A stretch of DNA of 64,000 bases from Buxus sempervirens. Lineage: Eukaryota; Streptophyta; Magnoliopsida; Buxales; Buxaceae. Location: positions 40,682,602 through 40,746,601 of the forward strand of contig OX387185.1 in NCBI GenBank assembly GCA_947561395.2, in the 5' to 3' direction. Positions 49,001 through 53,685 of the stretch are shown in pieces (position 1 is the stretch's first letter; each line of letters begins with the position of its first letter). Below the pieces are notes generated by a model, which was not told where the DNA came from, did not search any database, and saw only the letters and a program-made list of their open reading frames with translations. The position numbers were made by a program, and so were the translations under genes.

Positions 49001-49476
49001 AACTTCCTCAAATTTTTGGAATGGAAAAACACGAAGTTTGGCTTGCCTATTGTTGCCCAGTTCACATTAGCAACTTGGAACATATGGATCCACATAAAAA
49101 GAGTCAATCACATGCTATTGGGGCTTGTTCTTTTCTCCAACCATCTGCTCTACAAAATCTCTCAGAAGGCGTGGAACCTTCAGACAAGGATATGAAGTTT
49201 GATTCTGATAAATGCTCTTTGCTTCACTTATTATTTCTTGGACTTTCAAATGAACTTACTGGAGAAAATGTCCAAGAATTTCAGGACCACCTGCAGATAG
49301 AATCATTCTATGTGTCTGTCTGTACAAATGAGAAGTGCCCTTACAGGATCACTGAGGTTTCTGGCAATAAAACAGAATCAGTATTTTATTGCTGCCGTTG
49401 GTCAGTGGTTGATGAGAAGTTTGCTTGGAGAATTATTTCAATAATGAAAGACAGATTTAAACAAACATCTTACTAG
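2663..49476 (+). CDS. CPSF73-II: CPSF73-II / INTS11-type mRNA/snRNA 3'-end endonuclease, C-terminal part (8 exons, 5' end outside window)
   Basis: Metallo-beta-lactamase/beta-CASP nuclease, the plant homologue of Integrator subunit 11 (Arabidopsis CPSF73-II family), expected to act in the nucleus as a Zn-dependent RNA endonuclease. The exons are 2663-2799, 11234-11297, 24745-24810, 29742-29811, 33896-34000, 38978-39119, 43542-43638 and 48595-49476. All introns are GT-AG and phases match at every junction, giving 520 residues and a TAG stop. Visible ligands are D21 in TGDYN (motif 4), E46 in ITES across the first junction (motif A), H236 in SFSPHTD (motif B) and H258 in LVHGE (motif C). The beta-CASP core includes [27 protein letters not shown] and FATPGM. 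The motif-2 HxHxDH and the motif-3 histidine, which would immediately precede VLGAA, are encoded upstream of the window. Family assignment is by recalled similarity; it could only be confused with CPSF73-I, whose C-terminus differs. The seven introns total about 45 kb and are full of transposons. Confidence 0.93.
2800..4738 (+). other. CPSF73-II intron, 5' part before the hAT elements
   Basis: AT-rich intronic sequence with poly-T tracts. Short open frames have no recognisable domain. No transposon end could be fixed here. Confidence 0.6.
4760..9708 (-). mobile_element. Complete-ended hAT transposon, 4949 bp
   Basis: It is flanked by a perfect 8-bp target-site duplication, CTGTAAAT, at 4752-4759 and 9709-9716. 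Terminal inverted repeats are CAAGGATTAAAATCTCGG on the left and CAAAGTTTAAAGTATCGG (reverse complement of the right end), 14/18 identical. Subterminal regions are rich in TATCGGCCGA/ACTCGG motifs. It carries a BED-DUF659-hATC transposase on the minus strand that has decayed in places. Confidence 0.88.
5206..8702 (-). pseudogene. hAT transposase (BED zinc finger - DUF659 - hATC dimerisation), decayed
   Basis: Reading from 8702, the protein starts [11 protein letters not shown] with a BED finger ([16 protein letters not shown]) and a first stop at 8217. A DUF659-like block follows ([26 protein letters not shown]) up to a donor near 7639. It continues at about 7531 ([31 protein letters not shown]). 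The last exon starts near 6318 ([10 protein letters not shown]) and holds the hATC motif SSSGCERNW, then [25 protein letters not shown] and an acidic, Tyr/Pro-rich tail to 5206. In-frame stops near 8217, 7977, 7950, 7230 and 6927 indicate it is no longer functional as read. It is the only protein in the element at 4760-9708. Confidence 0.85.
10370..11233 (+). other. CPSF73-II intron, 3' part before exon b
   Basis: AT-rich intron with a (TG)n-like stretch at about 10880-10905. No gene or element boundary recognised. Confidence 0.55.
11234..11297 (+). CDS. CPSF73-II: CPSF73-II exon b
   Basis: The 64-nt exon follows ctgacag and precedes gtatgt. Its first base completes the motif-A Glu codon; it then reads [18 protein letters not shown] and ends LKA in phase 0. 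An 8.4-kb intron holding the nested hAT elements precedes it. Confidence 0.93.
11700..12180 (+). mobile_element. 5'-truncated L1-type LINE fragment (3' end with poly-A)
   Basis: The frame at 11786-12031 reads [17 protein letters not shown] then [11 protein letters not shown], the linker that follows the RT zinc-binding region in plant L1 ORF2. It ends in an A-run at about 12169-12180 preceded by CATTACTTATC, the same 3' end type as other LINE copies here. The 5' boundary is approximate; no target-site duplication found. Confidence 0.6.
12235..12370. repeat. Inverted-repeat sequence rich in GGAATTGG/CCAATTCC
   Basis: The segment starts GGCCCCAATTGATTCACGG, contains several GGAATTGG motifs and ends in their complement CCCAATTCCATTG. 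This resembles the terminal region of plant DNA transposons (Harbinger or Mutator type). No target-site duplication was established. Confidence 0.35.
12484..12729. repeat. Degenerate purine-rich minisatellite
   Basis: Variants of GAGAGAAGGTTCTAGAGAG and GAGAAAATTCTA alternate eight or so times with roughly 27-36-bp spacing. Copies are diverged, and no open frame runs through. Confidence 0.5.
12730..13889 (+). other. Intron sequence without recognised gene
   Basis: 12760-12870 holds several imperfect copies of GCGTGTCGGCGAAACGGG. The rest is AT-rich, with nothing recognised. Confidence 0.45.
13898..14347. mobile_element. 450-bp non-autonomous hAT-like element
   Basis: A perfect 8-bp duplication TCAATAAC lies at 13890-13897 and 14348-14355. 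Terminal inverted repeats are CGATGTTACATGGACAC and CTATGTTACATGGACTC (reverse complement), 15/17. The subterminal region repeats GACACGACACG / CCGACACTCG motifs. No coding sequence. Confidence 0.75.
14358..14687 (+). mobile_element. Possible Helitron (5' end clear, 3' end tentative)
   Basis: TCTATACTATATATAAAGGG follows an A at 14357, the usual plant Helitron 5' end. GGGAAGCGTCC..AAAGCGTGCC resembles the 5' region at 54560-54633. A CTAG followed by T at 14684-14688 could be the 3' end, but I see no convincing hairpin before it. Confidence 0.35.
14900..15122. repeat. Dispersed repeat copy A (homologous to 46915-47156)
   Basis: It shares with 46915-47156 the ordered blocks CACATAC, TTACTTTAATTATAAT (close variant), TACTTTCTTGA, TTTAATCATT and CACTAGTGTAGGA/CGCTAGTGTAACA at the end. 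Class unknown; it could be an old LTR or MITE end. Confidence 0.5.
15123..18830 (+). other. Intronic unclassified repeat sequence
   Basis: 15890-16500 looks like a common plant interspersed repeat (ATTTATAATGGTTCGGCCAA) with no protein. 16719-16940 carries three diverged copies of an internal motif. From 17050 to 18830 only short frames without domains are seen. Confidence 0.4.
16719..16945. repeat. Three diverged internal direct repeats
   Basis: CTCTCTGGAATTCATGTTGAG at about 16721 recurs as ACTCTAGAATTTGTGTTGAA at about 16830 and GCTCTCTGGAATTTATATTG at about 16899, each followed by a TTTGRCATAT segment. This suggests repeat expansion inside an older element. Confidence 0.45.
18966..19011. 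repeat. Poly-C tract, 46 bases
   Basis: An uninterrupted run of C lies inside the 3' part of the minus-strand LINE. It is flanked by CACACCA and AAACCTTCC. Confidence 0.95.
20282..20887 (-). pseudogene. LINE ORF2 reverse transcriptase remnant
   Basis: The frame from 20887 reads [19 protein letters not shown], the RT box with VDD in place of the usual ADD. It then contains a 33-residue block ([18 protein letters not shown]) present twice in tandem. The next frame (20500-20282) holds the post-catalytic [17 protein letters not shown] part. Stops and frameshifts separate the pieces. It is a decayed copy of an endogenous plant retroposon. Confidence 0.82.
20601..20798. repeat. 99-bp in-frame tandem duplication
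   Basis: AGAAAGACAAGATCAGTCCG at 20601 recurs as AGAAGGACAAGATCAATCCG at 20700. The two copies differ at a handful of positions. The period of 99 bp keeps the reading frame. Confidence 0.85.
20992..21105 (+). mobile_element. Short LINE 3' fragment inserted into the LINE
   Basis: GTCAACCTTGA occurs at 20981-20991 and again at 21106-21116. The sequence between ends in CTCATAAAAAAAAGG, like other LINE 3' ends here. Removing it brings the host LINE's HQG and LSPLLF motifs together. Confidence 0.6.
21331..23312 (+). other. Intron with GC-richer unclassified repeat (about 21730-23060)
   Basis: 21730 begins TGTCACAGCCAAACTTT, a start like that of some plant gypsy LTRs, and GC content is clearly above neighbours until about 23060. 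I could not find a matching 3' end, target-site duplication or protein. Confidence 0.35.
23313..23928. mobile_element. Degraded relative of the TAGGGCTGTAAAT element
   Basis: The left TAGGCATTGTAAATTGGTCC and right ATTCGACCCATTGACAACTA resemble the ends of the outer element at 4747-10361 (TAGGGCTGTAAATGGGT / TTCGACCCGTTGACAGCCC). The target-site duplication is not preserved. The boundaries are estimates. Confidence 0.4.
23929..24744 (+). other. CPSF73-II intron before exon c
   Basis: AT-rich intronic sequence with T-runs near 24538-24551 and before the acceptor. No gene or element recognised. Confidence 0.55.
24745..24810 (+). CDS. CPSF73-II: CPSF73-II exon c
   Basis: The 66-nt phase-0 exon lies between tttgtag and gtttct. 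It reads [20 protein letters not shown] then AQ, matching the family's FALGRAQE segment. It follows the longest intron (13.4 kb). Confidence 0.94.
25492..25691. other. Assembly gap (200 N)
   Basis: Exactly 200 unknown bases, a typical placeholder size, inside the intron between exons c and d. The true length is unknown. Confidence 0.98.
25806..26097. mobile_element. MITE-like element with TTTCGC/GCGAAA ends
   Basis: The right end, reverse-complemented, is CAAGGATGGAAATTTCGC; the left is TAATGGTTTGACATTTCGC. Inside are repeats of GCGAAATTTC and TTTCGCC. The flanks are AT repeats, so a target-site duplication cannot be judged. Confidence 0.5.
26816..27175 (+). repeat. 5' LTR of the gypsy element
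   Basis: It begins TGATATAGGACGTGTGAG and ends CTGCGTCA. It contains a TATA-like TTTATAAATAAGG near 27006, the probable promoter. Confidence 0.88.
27178..27190 (+). promoter_or_regulatory. Primer binding site (initiator tRNA-Met type)
   Basis: TGGTATTAGAGAC lies two bases after the 5' LTR and is close to the common plant retroelement site TGGTATCAGAGC. Confidence 0.75.
27208..28966 (+). pseudogene. gypsy gag-zinc knuckle-protease remnant
   Basis: The first ATG is at 27208 (MAKNEGDG). The gag core reads [20 protein letters not shown] and [12 protein letters not shown], then [16 protein letters not shown] zinc knuckle [14 protein letters not shown] has Arg where the last Cys is expected. A retropepsin-like region has IIDNGSC (usual D-S/T-G) and later [12 protein letters not shown] frameshift near 27430-27465 and stops near 27809, 27947, 28214 and 28709 break it. 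No pol domains follow. Confidence 0.85.
29057..29069 (+). promoter_or_regulatory. Polypurine tract of the gypsy element
   Basis: AAAGGGAGGGTTC directly precedes the 3' LTR, the expected position of the plus-strand primer. Confidence 0.7.
29070..29443 (+). repeat. 3' LTR of the gypsy element
   Basis: It begins with the same TGATATAGGACGTGTGAG and ends TTGCTTCA. It carries about 12 extra bases (around TTAGTAGGTTTC) relative to the 5' LTR. Confidence 0.88.
29742..29811 (+). CDS. CPSF73-II: CPSF73-II exon d
   Basis: The 70-nt exon follows gatgtag and precedes gtatac. It reads [13 protein letters not shown] then [10 protein letters not shown] plus one base of Gly. The acceptor lies 293 bp downstream of a gypsy LTR element. 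Confidence 0.94.
29812..31201 (+). other. CPSF73-II intron after exon d
   Basis: AT-rich intron whose only clear structure is the 106-bp tandem duplication at 30428-30639. No coding or element ends recognised. Confidence 0.55.
30428..30639. repeat. 106-bp tandem duplication
   Basis: ACTTAAGGGTATAATTTTC starts at 30428 and again at 30534. The two 106-bp units differ at only a few positions. Confidence 0.9.
31210..31383. mobile_element. 174-bp hAT MITE related to the 4.95-kb hAT
   Basis: It is flanked by the perfect 8-bp duplication TTTTCTAG (31202-31209, 31384-31391). Its left end CAAGGTTTAAGAACTCGG closely matches the big hAT's CAAGGATTAAAATCTCGG. The body is almost only GATACCGA/TATCGGT motifs like the subterminal region of that element. 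Confidence 0.85.
31392..33895 (+). other. CPSF73-II intron before exon e
   Basis: AT-rich intron with A-runs near 31901 and 32010. No domain-bearing frames and no transposon ends recognised. Confidence 0.55.
33896..34000 (+). CDS. CPSF73-II: CPSF73-II exon e
   Basis: The 105-nt exon lies between gtcag and gtacct. It reads (G)[15 protein letters not shown], continues [15 protein letters not shown] and ends DFKH plus one base. Confidence 0.94.
34500..35194. mobile_element. 695-bp non-autonomous hAT related to the 4.95-kb hAT
   Basis: The left end CGACGTTTTAAAACTCGG and right end (reverse complement CAAGGATTAAAAACTCGG) match the large hAT's termini. The flanks TATCATGT and GATCACGT agree at 6/8 positions. 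Inside lie TATCGGCCGAG motifs and a segment (AAAGCCTCCGTCGA) resembling 9555-9567. A purine tract at 34738-34821 and CT-rich sequence at 34890-35020 make up the core; no transposase. Confidence 0.78.
35203..36680 (-). pseudogene. Strongly decayed hAT transposase remnant (tentative)
   Basis: On the minus strand short segments resemble the C-terminal half of a DUF659-hATC transposase: [19 protein letters not shown] near 36550, [11 protein letters not shown] near 36110 and [12 protein letters not shown] near 35895. The last is close to [12 protein letters not shown] of the intact-ended hAT at 4760-9708. Many stops and shifts interrupt it. No terminal repeats were located. Confidence 0.4.
36681..38977 (+). 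other. CPSF73-II intron before exon f
   Basis: AT-rich intronic sequence. The frames seen are hydrophobic poly-Phe/Leu translations of T-rich DNA. Nothing else recognised. Confidence 0.55.
38978..39119 (+). CDS. CPSF73-II: CPSF73-II exon f
   Basis: The 142-nt exon starts after attgcag. With the carried G it reads [18 protein letters not shown], then [29 protein letters not shown] and two bases of Gly before gtaatt. A second AG seven bases downstream (38983-38984) would shift the frame, so the upstream acceptor is chosen. Confidence 0.92.
39986..40744. mobile_element. 759-bp non-autonomous hAT-like element with TAGGGCTGCAA ends
   Basis: The termini TAGGGCTGCAACTCGG and TAGGGCTGCAACTTGG (reverse complement) are near-identical. 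A direct CTTTTA repeat flanks both sides (39980-39985, 40745-40750). Subterminal regions are packed with GGTTCGGTTTGG and its complement, giving strong hairpin potential. The first eight bases match the outer element at 4747. Confidence 0.72.
41100..42480 (+). mobile_element. 5'-truncated L1-type LINE (zinc-binding and RNase H region)
   Basis: 41245-41463 reads [20 protein letters not shown] and [10 protein letters not shown], the RT zinc-binding region. 41700-41885 is the linker ([20 protein letters not shown]). 41944-42364 is an RNase H domain ([19 protein letters not shown]). The 3' end near 42460-42480 has CATCACTTATCC, as at 12155. The 5' limit is approximate. Confidence 0.78.
41944..42365 (+). 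pseudogene. LINE RNase H domain fragment
   Basis: An open stretch with [18 protein letters not shown] at its start, [18 protein letters not shown] in the middle (the Glu-bearing helix) and [18 protein letters not shown] at the end, as in plant RVT_3-type RNase H domains. It is a leftover of the L1 copy, not a host gene. Confidence 0.8.
42481..43541 (+). other. CPSF73-II intron before exon g
   Basis: AT-rich intron ending in a pyrimidine tract and CAG. No gene recognised. Confidence 0.55.
43542..43638 (+). CDS. CPSF73-II: CPSF73-II exon g
   Basis: The 97-nt exon lies between ttttcag and gttctt. It completes the Gly codon and reads [16 protein letters not shown], then [16 protein letters not shown], ending in phase 0. 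Confidence 0.94.
43639..45766 (+). other. CPSF73-II intron after exon g
   Basis: AT-rich. A short MITE-like stretch with GATATC/GATATA motifs lies at about 44300-44450, without defined ends. No coding region seen. Confidence 0.5.
45767..46640 (+). mobile_element. RTE-type LINE fragment (reverse transcriptase 3' part)
   Basis: [20 protein letters not shown] followed by [19 protein letters not shown] is the catalytic FADD box and thumb typical of plant RTE-clade reverse transcriptases. After a break come [20 protein letters not shown] and [17 protein letters not shown]. It ends near GCTGACCCCATTTTGATGGG and a GATGATGATG tail, the usual RTE 3' end. Stops and a frameshift near 46140-46160 make it non-functional. 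Confidence 0.83.
46655..46740 (-). repeat. RTE-like 3' tail in opposite orientation
   Basis: ACAACAATGACAACAAAGTG followed by AATTGGGGTTGCC resembles the reverse complement of RTE-element 3' ends. It directly follows the + strand RTE fragment. A similar stretch occurs at 60550-60645. Confidence 0.4.
46915..47156. repeat. Dispersed repeat copy B (homologous to 14900-15122)
   Basis: Same order of blocks as copy A, ending CGCTAGTGTAACA. Divergence is moderate, with several indels. Confidence 0.5.
47157..48594 (+). other. CPSF73-II last intron, 3' part
   Basis: AT-rich intron. A long open frame beginning at 48379 is simply read-through from intron into the last exon. Purine-rich sequence at about 48460-48490 and no other feature. 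Confidence 0.55.
48595..49476 (+). CDS. CPSF73-II: CPSF73-II terminal exon and stop
   Basis: The 882-nt terminal exon follows cttacag. It starts [17 protein letters not shown] (motif B His) and has [10 protein letters not shown] (motif C His). It continues through a less conserved C-terminal domain with CCPVHIS, KCPYRIT and FYCCRWSV and ends KQTSY-TAG. An open frame extends 5' to 48379, but that upstream stretch is low-complexity intron. The C-terminal region past about residue 300 of the fragment is the fast-evolving part that distinguishes INTS11-like from CPSF73-I proteins. Confidence 0.95.
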   Translation: MHQLSFSPHTDAKGIMDLVKFLSPKHVILVHGEKPKMAALKGRIQSELGIQCYYPANNDIVRVPATQYVKADASDTFIRSCFKPNFKFLKSGAEGNCNRGFTDMNVSPLQIKDDRVTEGILIVEKGKEAKIVHQDELPQIFGMEKHEVWLAYCCPVHISNLEHMDPHKKSQSHAIGACSFLQPSALQNLSEGVEPSDKDMKFDSDKCSLLHLLFLGLSNELTGENVQEFQDHLQIESFYVSVCTNEKCPYRITEVSGNKTESVFYCCRWSVVDEKFAWRIISIMKDRFKQTSY

Positions 49477-49860
49477 TTGGTTATCAAGTTTTCGGAGGAA
49501 CTCAGTCAACGCGGTTGGCTAACGATCTGCCTTGCATTCCTTGAGGCTAATTCACAGAGATAAAATGTAGCAGGATTAGATCTTCGGCTCCACTTCTTGG
49601 GTATCAGCGATTTCAGTTCAAAAGCCATGGCTTGGAGCTGTTACTGATCCCATCTCCAAAGGTGCTAGTAAAATTTCTTTTTCTTCTTGTCAAAAACAGA
49701 ATTATTGCTAAATATAATTTTATAGCCTGCAGTAGATAATTTGAACAGAAAGTGCTGAAATTTTGTATTTGACCAGTATACTCATACTTTCTCTAGCCTA
49801 GTTCACATTTTATTTGTAGCAAAACATGTCAAGCAGCAATATAAAGATTTTTACAATCCC
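49477..49860 (+). other. Probable CPSF73-II 3' UTR
   Basis: Sequence directly after the stop codon. AATATAAAG at about 49838 is a possible near-upstream polyadenylation element. The true end cannot be fixed without transcripts. Confidence 0.4.
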
Positions 49861-49966
49861 GTAACTTTTATGTGATAAAAGCTTAAAGCTCAAGATCCGA
49901 ATAGCTGATAATTATGTTGAACAATTAGGGAAATTTTTTTTTCTAGTGATACATTTAAAAATTATT

Positions 49967-50448
49967 CAAATTCAGTCTCCTAATTCTTTTTTTTTTTTTT
50001 TTCTGGATAAGTTCCAGTCTCCTAATTCTTGATTATTTGAAGATAGGGATAATTTTTAGAATATTTAAAAACAAGGGACATTTTACTGTTTTGGACCACA
50101 ATTCCGTTAGCTACATAAATTACTTGTAAACTTTGTTCAAAGACTTGTAACAGTTTGTAACAAGCCATCTATCAACTTGTAAACCGCATAAAAGAAAAAT
50201 CGTTCAAAGACTAGTAAAAGCTAGTTAGAAGATTTATAACTACAGATTTATATACTTGTAAACCTAATTAAAAGACTTGTAATAATCCTTTTTTAGCTTG
50301 TGGCTTGTAACAACTTATTTACTAACATGTACTTGCAATTTATGCTAAGGGCATTGTGGTCCATGGATACTTAAATGACACTTGTTTTCAAATATTCTAA
50401 AAAAATATCGCTATCTTTCAAAGTATCCAGAATTAGTGACTGAATCTG
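49967..50448. mobile_element. 482-bp MITE with long (about 100-bp) terminal inverted repeats
   Basis: The left CAAATTCAGTCTCCTAATTC pairs with the right-end complement CAGATTCAGTCACTAATTCT. Further in, TTTTTAGAATATTTAAAAAC and TGGACCACAAT are mirrored on the other side. Between the arms the motif ACTTGTAA/CTTGTAA occurs repeatedly. Long arms suggest a Mutator-type MITE, but I found no clear 9-bp duplication. Confidence 0.65.
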
Positions 50449-50614
50449 TATTATGTTCTGAAAATGATCACTAAAAATCAATTTTGTTATTTAGAAAATC
50501 AGCATTGCTACATGCCCTTATTGGCCACTAGTAGTTTGGCAGAGGTTACACAAAATGTACTCCCTTCGTCAAGAATTGAACGTATAGTCAGCCGACCAAA
50601 CCAACTACCACAAC

Positions 50615-51202
50615 TCACTTGGCGTGAGGCGCTCGTGGCTGGTAGTTGGCGAGCCTAATGGACCGAACATGCTTTCCGGGGTGCAACCCACCACCCAATA
50701 CCTGTGTATCCACCACATCTTGCTTATTGCCACAGATCACTCCCTGCCTTAGCCAAAATCCATTCATCATCAGTTTCTTGTTCTGCCTCTTCGTCATCTT
50801 CTTCTTCCCATTTCTTTCGCCGTCCGGGGATGATGCGTCCTCGCTGTGATCTCGATCCTTTACATGGAATTCTTGAAGAAATTTGCTCCTACTGGCCTCC
50901 ATGAGTTGGTCTAGCTGCTGGGAGATTCTCTTGATTTCATATGGATCAAGTAAAGAACTTTCATCAGCACTATTGTGTAGATGTTGAATTGAGCTAGGAG
51001 AGTGCAGTCTCTCTGTGGTCTCATTTGCTATCTTCATTGCTTCTATCTTGTAACGGGAAGGCCTAGGAGCTCGGCATGTCCTTGTGACATCGAATTCACG
51101 CATCGGTCGCTCGTACCCTGATCCATGTTGAAACCATGCCCATGCAGCAGCTTTTGCTACAGCCAATTCTTCTGAGCTTGGTCTGGTTTTTCTCCCCTGC
51201 AT
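50615..51202 (-). CDS. Conserved plant protein of unknown function (195 aa)
   Basis: Single open frame starting MQGRKTRPSSEELAVAKAAA and continuing WAWFQHGSGYERPMREFDVT, then RPSRYKIEAMKIA. This N-terminal block resembles a family of uncharacterised plant proteins I recall only as hypothetical, so no function is assigned. The middle has an acidic, Ser-rich stretch and a probable helix (DPYEIKRISQQLDQLMEA). A basic segment (RNGKKKMTKRQNKKLMM) could be a nuclear localisation signal. There is no signal peptide or membrane span. The start is chosen because the frame's first ATG lies just after a CT-rich leader (51210-51248). It is convergent with CPSF73-II, about 1.1 kb from that gene's stop. Confidence 0.8.
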   Translation of the reverse strand: MQGRKTRPSSEELAVAKAAAWAWFQHGSGYERPMREFDVTRTCRAPRPSRYKIEAMKIANETTERLHSPSSIQHLHNSADESSLLDPYEIKRISQQLDQLMEASRSKFLQEFHVKDRDHSEDASSPDGERNGKKKMTKRQNKKLMMNGFWLRQGVICGNKQDVVDTQVLGGGLHPGKHVRSIRLANYQPRAPHAK

Positions 51203-51209
51203 GAATGGC

Positions 51210-51250
51210 TGAAAGAGAGAGAAGAGAGACAGAGAGAGAGAGAGCGAGCT
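51210..51250 (-). promoter_or_regulatory. CT-rich 5' leader of the orphan gene
   Basis: A GA-rich run on the + strand (CT on the coding strand) immediately upstream of the ATG, as is common in plant 5' UTRs. The transcription start is not determined. Confidence 0.4.
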
Positions 51251-51448
51251 GTGAAGGGATTAGGTGTAGAAAGAGAGGAAGAAAGGGTGGTAACTTCAAA
51301 CTTAACAGGCATACGTGATGGAAAGAAATTCTTTAACCATTATAGCCATATAGCTTTCCATTTTGTGGTTTGGTTGTGTTGTCAGAATTGAATAGGAAGC
51401 ATTCAATGAAGAGGCCCACCAGACCCATAAAAAGTTTAATGCGTTAGG

Positions 51449-51470
51449 CTCATGACCAAAAAAAAAAAAA
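51449..51470 (+). mobile_element. Ultra-short retroposed insertion (about 22 bp)
   Basis: GTTTAATGCGTTAGG occurs at 51434-51448 and again at 51471-51485. Only CTCATGACC plus an A-run lies between. This is what a nearly completely truncated LINE/SINE insertion with target-site duplication looks like. Confidence 0.55.
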
Positions 51471-51990
51471 GTTTAATGCGTTAGGTAAGGATTTGGGGTA
51501 CTTTGTAAGATTAGAGAAATCTAGTAAATGGACTGTTTTCACAACTAATGCTGATTCCTTTGTGTAACGGCATCTAGTTATTGATTGTGATGGGGCTTCT
51601 TCTCTTATACTAGCCTTCAGGCCCTTAAATTCTCCCTGTCATGCAGATTGATCTCCATAGAATTAGTTTAGTGATATGTGGTGATTATCTCACCACATGT
51701 TACTAGCCCAATCTTGTTGGAATAAATGGCCATTGGGCCACTATGGTCAATCATTTAGTACGTGGCCTTAAGATTCGCCGTGTGTATATATGTTTGAATG
51801 TTATGATATTGAAGGTCAAAATATAACGGCCTCTTAGGTTTGTATCTTCGGTTAGTTTAACTTGAAATTGATAGCATATGAGTTGGGTGGTTGTACAGGT
51901 TACGTATATTATAATTTGTTTGTGTTCTTTAAAGTATGAGAAAGATGGATCCTATAACATTGCAAAGGTATCTATTTATTTATACTACTA

Positions 51991-52159
51991 TTAGGGGCTG
52001 CACGCATTACGCGCGTAAAAATCGTGGGCCCACTTAGATAAACAGCCCTTTAAAATAGTTGGGGATTGTTTTGTTTGGGGAGAACAATGTTTGGAAAAAG
52101 AAAAGGGGGCCAAAATCTGAAGGGAATATTCTCCCTCTTCTCTTTATTGATGGTATAGA
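51991..52159 (-). mobile_element. Non-autonomous Helitron, 169 bp
   Basis: On the minus strand it starts A|TCTATACCATCAATAAAG (at 52159) and ends in a hairpin-forming ACGCGCGTAATGCGTGCAG then CCCCTAA|T (51991). It shares the AGAAGAGGGRGAATATTC and GGGGGCC blocks with the Helitron at 53250-53448. Confidence 0.65.
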
Positions 52160-52206
52160 TAATAATAATAAAAAAACCCTTATGAAAAACTTTTAAAGAC
52201 TCCACA

Positions 52207-53679
52207 AGGTGTTTGATAATGTTTCTAAAAACAGTTTTACCGTTTTTAAACACAGAAAACGAGAAACGTGTTTGGAATTGTCTGGTTTCAAACTGTTTTT
52301 GAAAAACAAAAAACAGTTCAAAAAACATTAAAGATTTTGAAAACAGAAAATAGAGGTTTTTAAAAACACAACCGTTTTATGTGATTTGACGATGGCAATT
52401 TTGTTATACTTTTATTCGAGTCCTCCCCGACTCCCGTTGTCTTCCTCACTTCCGGTCTTCAACTTCCTCCATTTTCACTTCATTACGTTCTTCATCATAT
52501 TGTTCAATTTGCTGCTATAAATTCGTTAAAGGAGGACAGCTCTTCACTAGAGAGAGCTCTTCGCTAGGGTTTCCGAGAGCCTTCTCAGTGAGGATATTGG
52601 TTGCCAATACTTACAACAGTTGATAACCGCAGTTAAATACTACCATTCTCATGGCGTCTTTCAAAAATAGACGACAAGGAAAACCTTGTCGTTTTTTATG
52701 TAAGTGGCAATGGTGGAGAATCGGAAATAGAGAAATTCAGGGGAGAGGAAATTGGTTTCTATTTATGCTTTTTCAAAATAATTCAGATTCAAGTATGCTA
52801 TTACCTATTATTGAAAATTAAGGATAATTTATTAAAATAATTGACAACAAGTGTTATTTTAATATTTACGAAGACTTTCTTCTAAAAATACCCTTAAAAG
52901 ACTTATGAAACTCTCTAAATGCTTATAACAAAGCATGATTATAGAAGGTTGAAAAGGGCATTTTTGGAAGAAACTTTTTGTGAACAGTATAATGACACTT
53001 GTTCTCAACTACTTAAGAAAATTATCACTGATTGTTAACTATAAAAAAATTGGATGATTTAATCTGAATTATTACTTAAAAATACCACTAAAAACCAATT
53101 TTCCCCAAAAAATAAGTATATATAAAATTGCCGAGAACATTTGGACTTGGTTTCCTGAGAGTTGAAATTCATAAATTTGGAATCTAAAGATGTTGATCTC
53201 ACCATCCCATTAAACTTTCTTTTAATCCTTATGGAACGATTCATATATACTAATAGGGTGCACGTGCAGGACTGTAAGGGAGGGAATAATTGCAACTGTC
53301 CACAGTTTAAACTTAAAGAGTGGAAAAAGAGGTGATTGTGGTGGTTATATGTTGGGATTGTTTAGTTTATGAATGGCAAAGATTGGAAAAAAAAAGGGGG
53401 CCAGAATCAAAGAATATTCCCCCCTCTTCTCTTTATTAATAGTATAGATAAATAAAGTATTAATCAAAATCAGTTTTTGAATTATGACTTCCCAAACATT
53501 TTTTTTTTTGTTTTTTTTCCCAAACATATTTTTGTTGATTTTGAAAACTTCAATCGTTTTTTTTTTATCAATTGTTACCAAACGAGTTTCTTGTGACCTG
53601 TTTTTAGAAACCCAAAAACAATTTGAACCGTTTTTAGTTTTCAAACTATTTTATAAAAAAAAACGTTACCTAACACCCT
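52207..53679. mobile_element. Harbinger-family non-autonomous element X (about 1.47 kb)
   Basis: The left AGGTGTTTGATAATGTTTC and right ACGTTACCTAACACCC are inverted. Subterminal CCGTTTTTAAACACAGAAAA and TTTTTAGTTTTCAAAC match the two ends of the larger element at 54985-60409. No transposase is inside; a Helitron (53250-53448) is nested in it. A 3-bp duplication is not clear. Confidence 0.6.
53250..53448 (-). mobile_element. Non-autonomous Helitron, about 199 bp, nested in element X
   Basis: On the minus strand it begins A|TCTATACTATTAATAAAG and ends near CCTGCACGTGCACCCTATTAG|T with a palindromic GCACGTGC. It shares its 5' half with the Helitron at 51991-52159. Confidence 0.6.
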
Positions 53680-53685
53680 CACATA

